A DNA stretch of 54,177 nt from positions 1 through 54,177 of the forward strand of contig JADNYV010000237.1 in assembly GCA_015501055.1 (NCBI GenBank). The letters run 5' to 3'. The first letter of the stretch is position 1. Every line of letters starts with the position of its first letter. This DNA is from Mucidula mucida. Lineage: Eukaryota > Basidiomycota > Agaricomycetes > Agaricales > Physalacriaceae. Shown piece by piece: positions 21,215-31,599 of the stretch. The notes beneath the pieces were generated by a model. The model was not told the origin of the DNA. It made no database searches and worked only from the letters and a program-made list of their open reading frames with translations. The position numbers and the translations under genes are program-made.

Positions 21215-22222
21215 ATGCCAGCTCGACGCGCTCATTACCCACTCGCCACTGCTGATGGTCTTACTGGCAACAAGCATGAGATGCGCGAGGATAATGAGAG
21301 GCGCATACGGGAATACCTTCTTTCCATTGTCCCTCCACCACCTCGCGTTTCATGCGCTCATCACCTCAATCATCATCCTACGCGTCCACAACTTGTTACA
21401 GGCCAGCGTAATCGACGTGATACAGGAGCGTGGATGCAACTCGTGAGTCTTTCCTTCATATTATACATCTTAGGAGGCTCACAATCTCTAGTGCTCCAAG
21501 GATGCACGAACAGGCAGTCCTCTCTGCACCATCCCCAAGTTTCTTACCGATGGCTTGCCAGAAGCTCAGCTGCAGAAGAATCCACTAGCAAAATACCTCG
21601 CTATTCGCCAGGAGTTGGCTGTTATCCATCGCGGTACTTCCCATCCATACAACATGAAGACGCGTACACATCTCACTTCGTCCCACAAAGCGCGTCCTAC
21701 GTCGCCTCCTGTCCGCTCCAACGCGTCTTCTGTCGGCTCCAATGTGTCTTCTGCTTCAACTAGACCAAACCGTCCACACTCCAATGCTCGACCAGCCCCA
21801 GAAGCCCGCCGTCGCGTCTCATCTCCAGAAATCATCGATCTCACTGGAGACGACTCTGATGATGACTCTGGCTGTGTATCGGGCACGGATGAAGTCACCA
21901 TAATGGTATGGACCAATGTTAGTACTCTTGCTGCTCCATCTTTCAGTCTGCTGAGATCCTACAGAACTCCCTTCAACCTGTCCATTTCCTTGTACCACGA
22001 CGTGCTGGGCGAGTTCGACTTGCCGATCACAAGATACTTCTGGGTGCGAAAGGTGTCGAAAAGACGTTGCTCCAGCATTATTGTTCTGCGCGTAACAGGT
22101 GGTTGCCAATGGATTGGGCAACACCCATCCCAGTCGCAAAGAACGGATTGGCCTTGTTTCGAGAGCAGGGGCTTTCCGAATTTCAGATGATGGGTCTAGG
22201 AAAGCACCGTCTATACTTGTAG
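21215..22222 (+). CDS. Unknown protein with SUMO-interaction-like motif (KDZ cargo)
   Basis: Three exons join in frame: 21215 to about 21440, about 21490-21904, and about 21946 to the stop at 22222 (borders GTGAGT...CTAG and GTATGG...TTTCAG). The product is about 305 residues. It starts MPARRAHYPL, has a serine/arginine-rich low-complexity middle, and then the motif EIIDLTGDDSDDD, which fits a SUMO-interacting motif (hydrophobic core followed by acids). The last 85 residues (from SAEILQNSLQP to GLGKHRLYL) look folded but match no family I know. An in-frame ATG at 21164 is an alternative start. The continuity across two introns supports a real gene. Function unknown; the motif suggests contact with SUMO-modified nuclear proteins. 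Confidence 0.65.
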
Positions 22223-24113
22223 CATTTACAATTGTGTACGGTGCTACAAATGTCAAAGCTTAGCCTTCCGTTTCGCCTGTATGACTTGAAAGTTGAGAGT
22301 ACTTGAGACGCCTTTCACCTCTTCACCGTTCTTCTTCGCCCATGGGCCAAAAACGAGACGTTGCAACACAGCCACATCTGTGACGTCAGTTGTCAAAATC
22401 AAGCCAAGAGATGCCTGCCGAAATGCTGAGCAACTTTCTTTCAACCACAATGTTGCTGATTGAACATCGTCTCTTTTTCCTTCCGACACCGAATCGCCCG
22501 CTCTGCGTAAACGACTACGCCATATCCGTTTCCACGAAACAACAGCGACGCGTAAGCCCCTTCAACTTGGGCGGCATGCAATCCAAGCCGTACTTTGATG
22601 CAGGGGGCAACGAGAGGCCCCGGACGACGACGACGACGACTACGATGTCTCCTCACCGTGGCACTCCTCCTTATTTGGGCAGGGTACGTTCTGCGCAGGC
22701 GACGCGCGTCTTCTTCCTATTTTGGACAATGCGCTTTCGATGGCGCACCAGGCGGGAACGGATATATGGATTGGGTGGATTTTCGGTGAGGTGAGCTTCT
22801 CCTTCTATGTTTGAGTGCTTATGGATTTTGTGGCAGCCGTGATTACATTCTCGCGGTACGCGACGAGGATTGGGCGCCGCGCAGATCCGCCCTCAGCTCC
22901 AAGGACTCGGTCTCCCTCGGTTCGCAATGGATTCGCCTCATTCCTGGACTACTGCCCTCTCCTGGACTCAGAGAGGGCAGTGCTGCCCGCGTTCGCCCCT
23001 TCCCGCGTTCGCCGCCGCCGTCGCGCCCACCGTCTACCCCCCAATTGGACGATTACAGCGACTTGATGCTGCTCCACCGACGAACACGGCGATGGACGGG
23101 TTCAGACCGGGGCTCAACGTCACAGACGTGGCGCCCTCGACCTTCAGCTGGTCAACTATTCCTTGGACCACTCCGCTGGTTGGTATTCTTAGATGTCGAG
23201 CCCGACGAGCCGCACAGCGTGTGACTCGGATGGGGATGTCGTCAGTCCTCATTCTGCCTTGCATACTGGTATCCATTTACCTGGTCAACAGTTATCTGGT
23301 CAAATCATTGATTTCATTACACGTCGAGCAGGCAACTAGCTTTGAATCAGGCCGGTATGTCCAACTGTCCACGTGTAGGGAGACACGAGATGCGGACGCT
23401 ATACCTACATGGGCCCGTTGCCTGACTAGGTCTGTGTATGTGTTCGCCTTTGGTACGTGTCCGAAGTTGGCTATGGTTGATTTATGCTGACGACGTGCCC
23501 AAGACATTGCCGGATTCATTTCAATAGACATACGTCCACATCTGACTCGGCGATATGTCGTTGTTCTAGATGATCGTGAAAGTGGAGCACGACGAGGAGG
23601 ATACCGTCGTTGGGGTCGTAGACGGGATCACAGACGTCGGGTTGTAAGGAGCGTGCTCTATCGGCGAGTTTCCTTCTTGTTGTCGGCGTAGGTTTGATGC
23701 TGATTTTTTTTACAGCTTGATGGATACGGCTTACTGACTGATTTCTCTGACATAGGATTCATCGAGCTGGTGGCGAAGAGTGCATTCGTGTTTTTGTTCG
23801 TTCCTTCGGTGACATCCGAGTAGTATTTACTCCTGAGTAGTATTTACTGCCAAGTGACCTTCTGTGCGATTATCATTGACGTCGCCTTGTATAGTACCCG
23901 CCGCGAGGTGTGCATAGTGTAGTGGTAAGTGGGTTCTGCCCTTTTCCAAGATGTCGGAACTAACCAAGTGTTGTAGAATAGCGGGAATAGCACAGTTTAC
24001 TATAGTAGATCATCGATCACCTGGGGTGTCCTCCTATCTCGTTCGAATTCATTTTTGATTCTGTTGAACTCCTATTTCTGTTCCTTCCTCTCATCAGTGT
24101 GCTCCCAAGTCTA
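22223..24113. other. GC-rich stretch in the KDZ element with unresolved coding potential
   Basis: Bases 22550-23270 are GC-rich and open in several frames on the forward strand. One chain contains a run of six aspartates near 22625, encoded by GAC repeats, after an acceptor at about 22602 with a matching GTAAGC donor at about 22551. Another can be joined across 22792-22839. On the reverse strand a frame at 22253-22489 reads well and ends 29 bp from the convergent stop at 22222. None of these gives a single convincing gene, so I do not annotate one. Bases 23660-24113, upstream of the transposase, show nothing recognisable. Confidence 0.4.
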
Positions 24114-27100
24114 ATGGCGCCAACTAGCAATAAGCGGACGAAGGCTGTGGCTCGGGGAGAAATCGATGACTTTGATAGCGACGACGACGCTGACTTTACG
24201 ATTGACAGCAGTGGCCCGAGCGGGATTCATTCCCATGTCGCACTGCCTGCCCAACTCATCGACGAGCCTCCAGCGAAACGTCTAAGGACAAGTTCGGTCC
24301 TTCCAGGCAGTAGCGAGAGTGCCACTACCCTTTCCATGGATCAAACGGAGGCTCCTCCAGCACTCGCTACTGGAGATTCAGATGACATGGCCCAAGATGC
24401 GGAAGAGCCAGAGGCGGGAACTTCCCCACCAAAACCGGCAAAGCCACAGGTAGAGATAATTGCCTCTGAGACTCGGACCAGACTAATGTAGAGTTTAAAG
24501 GGCGCGTCGCGCTACATGGTGGACTTCCTGGAGAAATTCCCCGTTCTTATTGACTACTTGCTTGCCGGAGAGTCTCATTCCGCCATTGATCAACCTTGTA
24601 GCTGTGCTGCGACACGTCCCGGTGCGCTTCGCAAAATTCTCTGTTTCGACTGCAGTTACTTTGAGCCCTGTTGCTCCGATTGTTTCCTGGAGTCGCATAG
24701 AAATTGTCCGACGCATTGGGCTCACCGTTGGAAGGGCCAGTCCTTTGATAAAGTCGACATCTCTGAACTTGGCTATGTCTTCACCTTCAGCCATGCACAT
24801 GGTGCGCAGCGTTGTCCTAATGGTGATTACGGGGACAAGAAACCTCTCAATTTCATCCTCGTCGATACAAACGGGGTTCATCAGACGAAGGCAGTCTTCT
24901 GTGCATGCGCCAACCATGGCAAGCCAGAGGATCGCTTCACCGAGCTCTTGCACTGTCGCATATTTCCCGCGACGGTAGCACGACCGGAGACTGGATTTAC
25001 GTTTGGCCTTCTCGAGGACTTTCACCTCCAAACGCTCACTTCTAAGAAGTCGCCGTATGATTATATTGCGGCTATTCGACGCAAGACATGCAATGCGGGA
25101 CCTGATCTTCACGAAGTTCCTGTAAGTCTTTGGGATCGCGGAAATCTTCATGGCTGATGGCCCGAGCATAGAATCCATATGTACAATTCCTTCGGGTTCA
25201 ACGTGTCTTTCGTGCTGTAACTGCTATCAAGAGAGGTGGACAGGTACACGGAATTGACCGGTTCTTTCTAAACCGCCCTCCTGGCTCGGTTGTAGTACCG
25301 TGTTTCGTATGCCCAGAGCCGGGGTTCAATGTTCCCGATCGCTACTGGATTGACATACATGAGGATTTCATGTGCGTTCTTCGTTATTTGCAGAATGAAA
25401 CTAAGCTAACAAGGACTGTTGTCTAGACATCTGGTTCAACTCGCCCTTATGCTCGACGGTCACTTTGGGCTGCAACGTTTTGGCAAGGTTGATGATCCGG
25501 ATGATGTGTCGTTGTTGAAAGGAAAGGGGTTGTTCCCACTCGATGAGCTGTACAACGAGTATGTCCGTGACGTTGTTGCTAATGAGGAAGAGGCAAGCCA
25601 TGTTCATTTCCTCTTGGAGTAGCTACTAATGTACAGCCTAGAAATCGAGCTGTTCGAACTTTAACGCTGTTGAGATGCAGAACAGGTTGAAGTTTCGTGG
25701 ATGTGTGATATCAGGAGTCATTGCGGTTGAATGTGGCCGCCATTGTATCTTTCTATCCATGGTGGATCTGCAGAAAGGCGAGAGGTATATTCTCATTCTG
25801 TTTGGTCAACTCCTTTATTCAATGGTTGGACAGATTCGCGAATGCAGACTATGCGCTGATGATTGCTCTCCGCCGTTTCATGAGCTCCAGTTTGGATCGA
25901 GTCAAGTTCTTCAAGAGGTTTATTACGACATACGATGTTGCTTGTCAGTTTGAGGTACACTTCGGAGAGCGCATCTTCAAGAGCTTCCCCGATCTGGCGC
26001 CCATCGTTGACCTCATCAACTTCTTGGTTCCGAAAATGCATTTAGACGGACATAAGGATAAGTGCAAGTATCGATTCGCACTGAACTATTTTCAAGGCGC
26101 TGGCCGTACCCACGGGAGGGTATCGAGCAATCATGGGCAGAGAGCAAGCAGTCCGGCGGGAGTTCACGTCAAATGAATCATGGACATAGACATGACACGA
26201 TCATCGACTTTCATAACTTCTGGAATTGGGTCAAGTTTGAACTAATGGGTATGAAATGATGCTATCCTCCTCTAGTAGACTATTAGCTGACAATTTCAAC
26301 CTCTAGAGGACTACCTGGAGAGTCATCTGATAGATGCGCGTGTTAGTCTGCAAGGCGCAATCGATCACTTCTTTGGACTTTCAATTTCCCGTGGCAAGGA
26401 GAATGTTGTGGCTTGGAGTAAGCTGTCGACCGAACCCAGAAAGGTCGGAAGCGATTGGGAAAGTGTATATCGAGTGTCTACAAAGAAGCGTAAGTTTCTG
26501 GTCCTCAGCAAGTCAAACACGTGACAGACGCAGTTTCTAGTTCCATCGCGTGAAGCCGTGTACCTCAGTCTGGTGCAGTCAGAAACAAAGCGAAGCGAAG
26601 CCGAGGAGATTGTCATGAAGACACAGAGCGTAGAAACCCAGTTCCTTAATACTGGATTAAAGCTACAAGAGCGACAGTGAGTGTCATGGCAGATCAACAC
26701 ATAGTATCTCATAATCAGCAGGCGATATCTTCAGCGTTTCAAGAAGTCTGCCAATACTGATTCGGAACAGACAACTCTGGCTCGCAGCCGCGCTGCACTC
26801 TTAGGCGACCTTCGACAATGGCGCAAGACGCAGCTCCAAATTATGCCTACACTCGAACGTCTAGCCTTAGAAAGCCGTCTCGAGAGTGCAGAAGTATTTG
26901 TTGAGCGCGAGATTCTGTATCTCCCTTCGGATTTCAATTCTACCGACCGTGTCAAGCTAGGACTGCAACGGTTGGCAGATTTAGAGTTGAGACTACGAGA
27001 AGGAGAGGCAAACGATGCGGTCCTGGCCCTCTGTGATACTATAGCGCACAAGATGGTGCTACGGGAGGTCAAAAAGTCAAATGCGCGCGGAGTCACACAG

Positions 27101-27837
27101 AATACACGGGCGACAAAGTTCATCCGCGGCGTCGAGTTCAAACGAGCGGGTCATGCAGCCCAATATCGGAAGGCACGAGAGGCTGTGTTGGAACTGCAGA
27201 ACGTAAAGGAGTCAGCCAATTATCCGGTGCTAACGGAGGAGGATATGTACGCCAAGAACGCGGTGAATGCTCGAGAACTGGGAGACGGATCAAAAACTGA
27301 TGGGTGGATTTGGCGATATGGTAACTTGAAAGGGTTGGACAAGGATGAACGAGATGCGTTCGTGATTGAGAGTAAGTTCAGAGTGTCTGAGTTGGGAAAC
27401 ACATCTGACAGGCTTTTCCAGCGGAGCGTGTCCAATGGTTCCGTGCCAAGGCAGACATGGAACGTTGGATGGAGGAAGTCGAAACACTGGAAGAAGAGTT
27501 CCGACGCCTTATCCGGGCCTGTCGATCCATGACGGACTATTGGACTCAGATGTCAACGGAATACGACTCAGCAACAGCTCCATATCTTCTCTCGCGGAGC
27601 GGAGATGTCACCAACCCAAACTGTGGCTATCGCGTATATGCATTACAGAAAGCGGATATGTATAGGAGGATCGGCGTACATGCAGAGAAGTGTTTCCTAG
27701 ATCCCAAAGTTGGTGGAGCATGGCCGGATGAAAAGGAGGACATCAACGAGTTCTTGAGGAAGCGCAGACCACGGTTAGAGGTTGATTGGCAGAAAGATGG
27801 CAAAGATTTCGAACAGCTTGTAGGAAACGAGAAATAG
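24114..27837 (+). pseudogene. KDZ (Kyakuja-Dileera-Zisupton) transposase with TAG stop and frameshift
   Basis: From the ATG at 24114 an acidic N-terminus with a basic patch (PAKRLRTS) precedes the family's cysteine cluster: CSCAATRPG, CFDCSYFEPCCSDCF and H/C residues to about 24730. The KDZ core follows over several small introns, with YWIDIHEDF, YDVACQFEVHFGERIF, PKMHLDGHKDKC, GEGIEQSWA and a long helical C-terminal region to the TAG at 27837. Two defects are visible. An in-frame TAG at 24489-24491 splits the acidic N-terminus from the core. At 26114-26118 one G is missing relative to the frame needed for GEGIEQSWA. Intron borders are intact, and one intron near 25591 uses a GC donor. If the defects are real the copy is not autonomous. 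Apparent size about 1,080 residues. Confidence 0.88.
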
Positions 27838-28479
27838 ATTATATTCATATGGTACTCGCTGATGAGAAGGATTCGGCCGAAACACGTCAAAGGCCGGTCA
27901 TGTGGTAGGTATTGCGTCGTGTTTGGCAGCTCCGTTTGTTGACCTACAACCACCATCATCATCGACCACTGACATCAACTGCCGACGACTATCTGCTTGG
28001 ACACAATCCCTGATACTTAACAAGCCTGCAAGAACGCCGGGGCGGAGAGCGGTCTCCTCTTAGGCGCAGTCTACAACAATCTCGTATAGAACGATGTTGT
28101 GGTTGGTCAATATGCTCACTAACCTTGTTGAGCGTGCACGCTTACTACCGGTGAGCTTGTTACCCACCACTTCTTGGCTGCTAACCGTTCCATAGCAGTA
28201 GGCAATGTTGGTGTTATACGCGACGCCGAGCCATCTCCCTCCATCTCGTAACCACCGCCGCCTTCTTCGCAACCACGACGCTCCCCACCAGGTCTTCCCA
28301 CGACGATGACGACAGCGACAAAGGCTCCTACCATAACGACGGCTCCAATGATGACTGCACTTCAACGCGTCACCATCCACCGACAACACTACAAACGGCG
28401 ATACCAGTTCCTATAGCACTCCCAACAATAGACGGTCCGAAGGGTGCCCACTATCGAAGGTACCAAGCCGTGCTCGCCA
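27838..28479. other. Untranslated interior of the KDZ element
   Basis: No supported gene. It lies between the transposase stop and the right subterminal array. A short piece near 27945-27975 (CAACCACCATCATCATCG) faintly recalls the fold-back repeat. Confidence 0.45.
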
Positions 28480-28944
28480 TGCAGGATCTTAAGCGCGTTC
28501 ACGACGAACAATCTTAAGCACACGGATGTCGGTAAGTGTGCTCCCTCATGACTCCGGATCTTAATGATACTCACAGTGGACTCTAGTCTCAAGCATGCTT
28601 ACGATGGACAATCTCAAGCATGCTCACGACGGATGAGAGGAAGCACGCTCACCTGCTCATAGGCCTCAGCATCCTCCTCTTCGTAGATTATATTTTTGTA
28701 CATCTCATTGTTCAACAATGGTTTTTTTTTCTCAAGATTGTGCTTGAACTTCTTAAGATTCTAGTTGAGATGAGAGCATCTTAAGATTGTGTCCGAGACG
28801 AGTAATCTTAAGATGCTGCTGGGCAGCAGGCACACCCATGTATTGTCCGCATGCTCACCGATTGCTTAAATTGGCTTAAGATTCTCACGTTTAAGCACAA
28901 CATCGAGACGTTGGAAATCTTAAAGAAAATGTATGAAATGTTAG
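28480..28944 (-). repeat. Right inverted end and subterminal motif array of the KDZ element
   Basis: CTTAAG or close variants occur near 28490, 28513, 28763, 28792, 28809 and 28876. The sequence also has two or three longer related units of the CAATCTCAAGCATGCT type near 28575-28620. The last 80 bp pair with 17930-18010. The 8-bp duplication follows at 28945. Confidence 0.75.
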
Positions 28945-30313
28945 GAACATCCGGAAAGTGTACGTCTCAATCTGGCCCTGGGTGAGTTTCATCTGACGAC
29001 TTCTAGGTCGTGATTGTAGTTCTGCGGAGGACGTGTTGTCAATGCATCGCATTTTCGAGGTTTGCGAGGTAGTACGCTACCGGCGGGCAAAGAATCGGAT
29101 AGAAGTTATCTACTGTTCAACGTTCAACTTACTCCTTTTGGTCTGACGTCTACTACGGAAAGCAAAGACGGCCGCGCGCAAGAAATGTGCTTTCACCTGT
29201 AGCGTCGCCGACATCAGTAGCTATTGATTATCATGTCCTCCCATTAGTATATTTTGCGTCGAAATCTGTTCTGCTCTTTTTTTGCTTATGTACTATGTTC
29301 TGGGGTTACATCTACTTCAAGAGCTATTATTACTATCATTAGATACATATCTACTCAATTTGAAAAGTATTGTGTACGAAGAGTCTACCGCGTTAGAACG
29401 TGCAGTAATCTTGAAGGAACGATGTCATTGAATTGGTAAGAACGGCACTATGCTCTCAAGAAGTCGAGAGGGGTTCTACGACCTTTCCCTGGAGCGTTTT
29501 GAGACCTACAGAAATGTTAACCAATAACTGAAACACGTCCTTCTGACGCGTGGGCTTCGAGCTTGGGTGGCGATAATGCATAGAGGAGGTTAGCAGTAGA
29601 CATTAGCGCTGTTAAGGAGACGCTCAGAACATTCTTTGAGAGTGGTGGCCAAAGTTCATTCATCACGCCTCGAGAAAGCGTCCCGACAAACAACACGAAG
29701 ATGATGTACATACTGTCCTGGGAGGTGAACAAAGGTCCAAGAGCGTGAAATAGACAGATGATTCTTGAAAGGGCCGTTCAGAACCAAGCCCAAGGGAAAC
29801 ATTCGCGCAAAGCCATCGATACGCGTCGTTTTGACCGAAGCATGTTCGAAAATGGCAAGGGAGTCGTAGTTGTTCCAGGGGCTACAGCTCGTCCGACATA
29901 CGTCCTGACCACGATATCGCTCCTGTCGTCCGTGTGGTGGTAGTACACATGGATATGTGAACTAACGAGGACATGGGAAGCAAGGACCTACGAAAGAGAA
30001 AGGTTTCGATTGTGTTGAGGGATTCTATGTCGCGCCACGCTGGCCTGGATCTACTGCAAAGAGACGATAGAGGTTGCGACTTCACTGTATTAGATAGCTT
30101 GTACGCTTTACATATCAAAACGTACCGTTATGCCATGCGTATCTTCTAGTCCGTTTCCAAGGATGCGTCGGATAATCCAGGTGCTACAGCATATATTAAC
30201 CTGTCGCCCAGCGCAGTTTCCGGTAAACTGTAGGGATAGTGACAGAACATTTCCGTCGCGGAGGCGTAGGTTGCAGCATACATATGTACTCGCTTCGAGT
30301 CGCGTCAAGGGTC

Positions 30314-30377
30314 GTGATGATGGGCAGAGGTAAAGCGGGTACGCCCGATCAGGCGTTTGCTCTTGCCATCATCATCG
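30314..30377 (+). repeat. Short fold-back repeat, family member 3
   Basis: It reads GATGATGGGCAGAGGTAAAG, then ACGCCCGATCAGGC, ending TTGCCATCATCATCG, and matches the family in order and length. Confidence 0.65.
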
Positions 30378-31131
30378 ACATCCCTACGCTCATTTTGTCC
30401 TGCTCTGGTTAGGTCGTGCCCGACTTTAGCACCTGGTGAAAACGCTGGGGTCGCGTCGATGAGAAGAGAAAAGCAAAGAGGCTTTTCGGGTACTAGTTTC
30501 TTGACTAGCTCGTACGGATTCGCGTTCAATTCGTATCCTTCATGGGTATTTGAGGCTCGCCAGGCCCTCTGGTCCAGTTCACCTCTGTCTCCATCGCCAT
30601 TCGTCGACATCGGGCGATGAACGACCTAAATTGCCCCGTTGAAGGGAAGAACCCTGCAGGCGCGTTGGGGTGTAGGGCGCACGGTTTCTATTCATCCAAC
30701 TATCCCGCCGTATCAGGTGTCTACTCTCTTGTGCTCCGGACTGCGATTAAACGCGCTAAGACTTTGCAAAAACATTATCTTGGAAAGATGTTTCTACCCA
30801 CAGGAATCAGACGTTCAATCAAGGTACTATCCTTCCATTGTATTTCTGTGTCTGCTGAATCAGACTCTCAGATATCAACGGCGATGAACGGGTACTCATG
30901 CGTCGCCGAATTGCCGAGGCCACAATTTAGAGCCTCGACATTTCAGCTTGCGAGGTCCGTTCCGGAACGGTTTTGTACGCTGTTTCCACGTTCAGTAAGT
31001 CTTCAACGTCTCTTGAGTGGCCTTGAACGACCTTTCAACGAAGTCGTCCTTCTGACTATACGATCCTTCTATCCGAATTACATACCGCCATGCTCCTTTT
31101 TCTTGATCTTCGGTTCTGACAAAATCTCAAG

Positions 31132-31332
31132 CTGGCGGAGATACAGGAATGTTTGAACATCGCTTTCATCGAGTACATACTATTCGACGTCCAGCAAGCC
31201 CTCACTCCCATTGTTGTATCAAAGGAGCAGCTGGAACGTCGTCGGTTACTAACTGCTACGCATGAATCGCCTGTTCTGAAGGCATCGGGAAACATCGGCA
31301 GTTGGACAGCCTTCTTCAAAGAACGCGGATAG
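31132..31332 (+). pseudogene. 3' fragment of an unknown gene, shared with the flank of STAND gene D
   Basis: An open segment of 66 codons ends at the TAG 31330-31332 and includes ECLNIAFIEYILFDVQQALT and GSWTAFFKERG. The complement of 42595-42760, upstream of STAND gene D, carries a decayed copy (shared CGACGTCCAGCAAGCCCTCA). Both copies lie 270-300 bp before a STAND start codon, so a neighbouring gene's tail was probably duplicated together with the STAND gene. I do not recognise the protein. Confidence 0.5.
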
Positions 31333-31449
31333 ATGTAGGCCTCTTTCTCTGCATTAGATGCATCCTGACTTGGCTGCGCTTCATCTGCCGGTAAGGATGC
31401 TCTGATTCCGACCCATCACTGTTCCTGAAGCCCTTCCAGAGTGTCGCGC

Positions 31450-31545
31450 CGTGGCGATGCTAATGCTTCCGGCCACAAGTCGCTCTCAATCATGTGGTGA
31501 CCACACGACCTGATCAGAGTAAATACCGTGGGCGTTCGCATCCAC
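31450..31545 (+). promoter_or_regulatory. Conserved upstream block of STAND gene C (class 2 promoter)
   Basis: It is shared with genes D (42361-42475, complement) and E (36960-37070, complement), including GGCGATGCTAATGCTTCCGG, CTGATCAGAGTAAA and CCGTGGG.GTTCGCATCCACCA in C. At 31493-31505 lies the odd palindrome TGTGGTGACCACA, kept with one mismatch in D (42407-42419) and degraded in E. It ends about 55 bp before the start codon. Genes A and B lack it. Confidence 0.6.
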
Positions 31546-31599
31546 CAACAGCACCATACCGCCTCTTCGCTGATCGATCATCTCTTGCTCATCCTCGCA

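Larger units (their letters stand above)
17930..28944. mobile_element. 11.0-kb KDZ transposon with cargo genes
   Basis: The 8-bp word GAACATCC lies at 17922-17929 and again at 28945-28952, in the same orientation. Just inside, the two ends are inverted repeats: the left has TTTCTTTAAGAT, TCCAAC and GTTGTGCTTAAAC, and the complement of the right end has the same blocks in the same order and spacing. Further in, both ends are dense in CTTAAG and TTTAAG motifs. Between them are a KDZ transposase, an HMG-box-like gene and a gene with a SUMO-interaction-like motif. An 8-bp duplication and many subterminal motifs are known for Zisupton-type members of the KDZ group. The outermost six or so bases of the two ends match poorly, so the exact termini rest mainly on the duplication. 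Confidence 0.85.
28953..31449. other. Intergenic region between the KDZ element and STAND gene C
   Basis: No complete gene. It contains a fold-back repeat (30314-30377) and, at 31132-31332, a small open segment described separately. The open frame at 30617-31156 has no recognisable motif. Confidence 0.45.

Noticed and set aside
22815..23490. Possible TET/JBP or glycosyltransferase gene in the KDZ element
   Set aside because: TET/JBP genes often accompany KDZ elements, so I looked for the iron-binding HxD...H pattern with family context and did not find it; no glycosyltransferase motif either.
30617..31156. 179-codon forward open frame upstream of STAND gene C
   Set aside because: No domain or splice partner; it ends inside the segment whose better reading is the shared tail at 31132-31332 in another frame.
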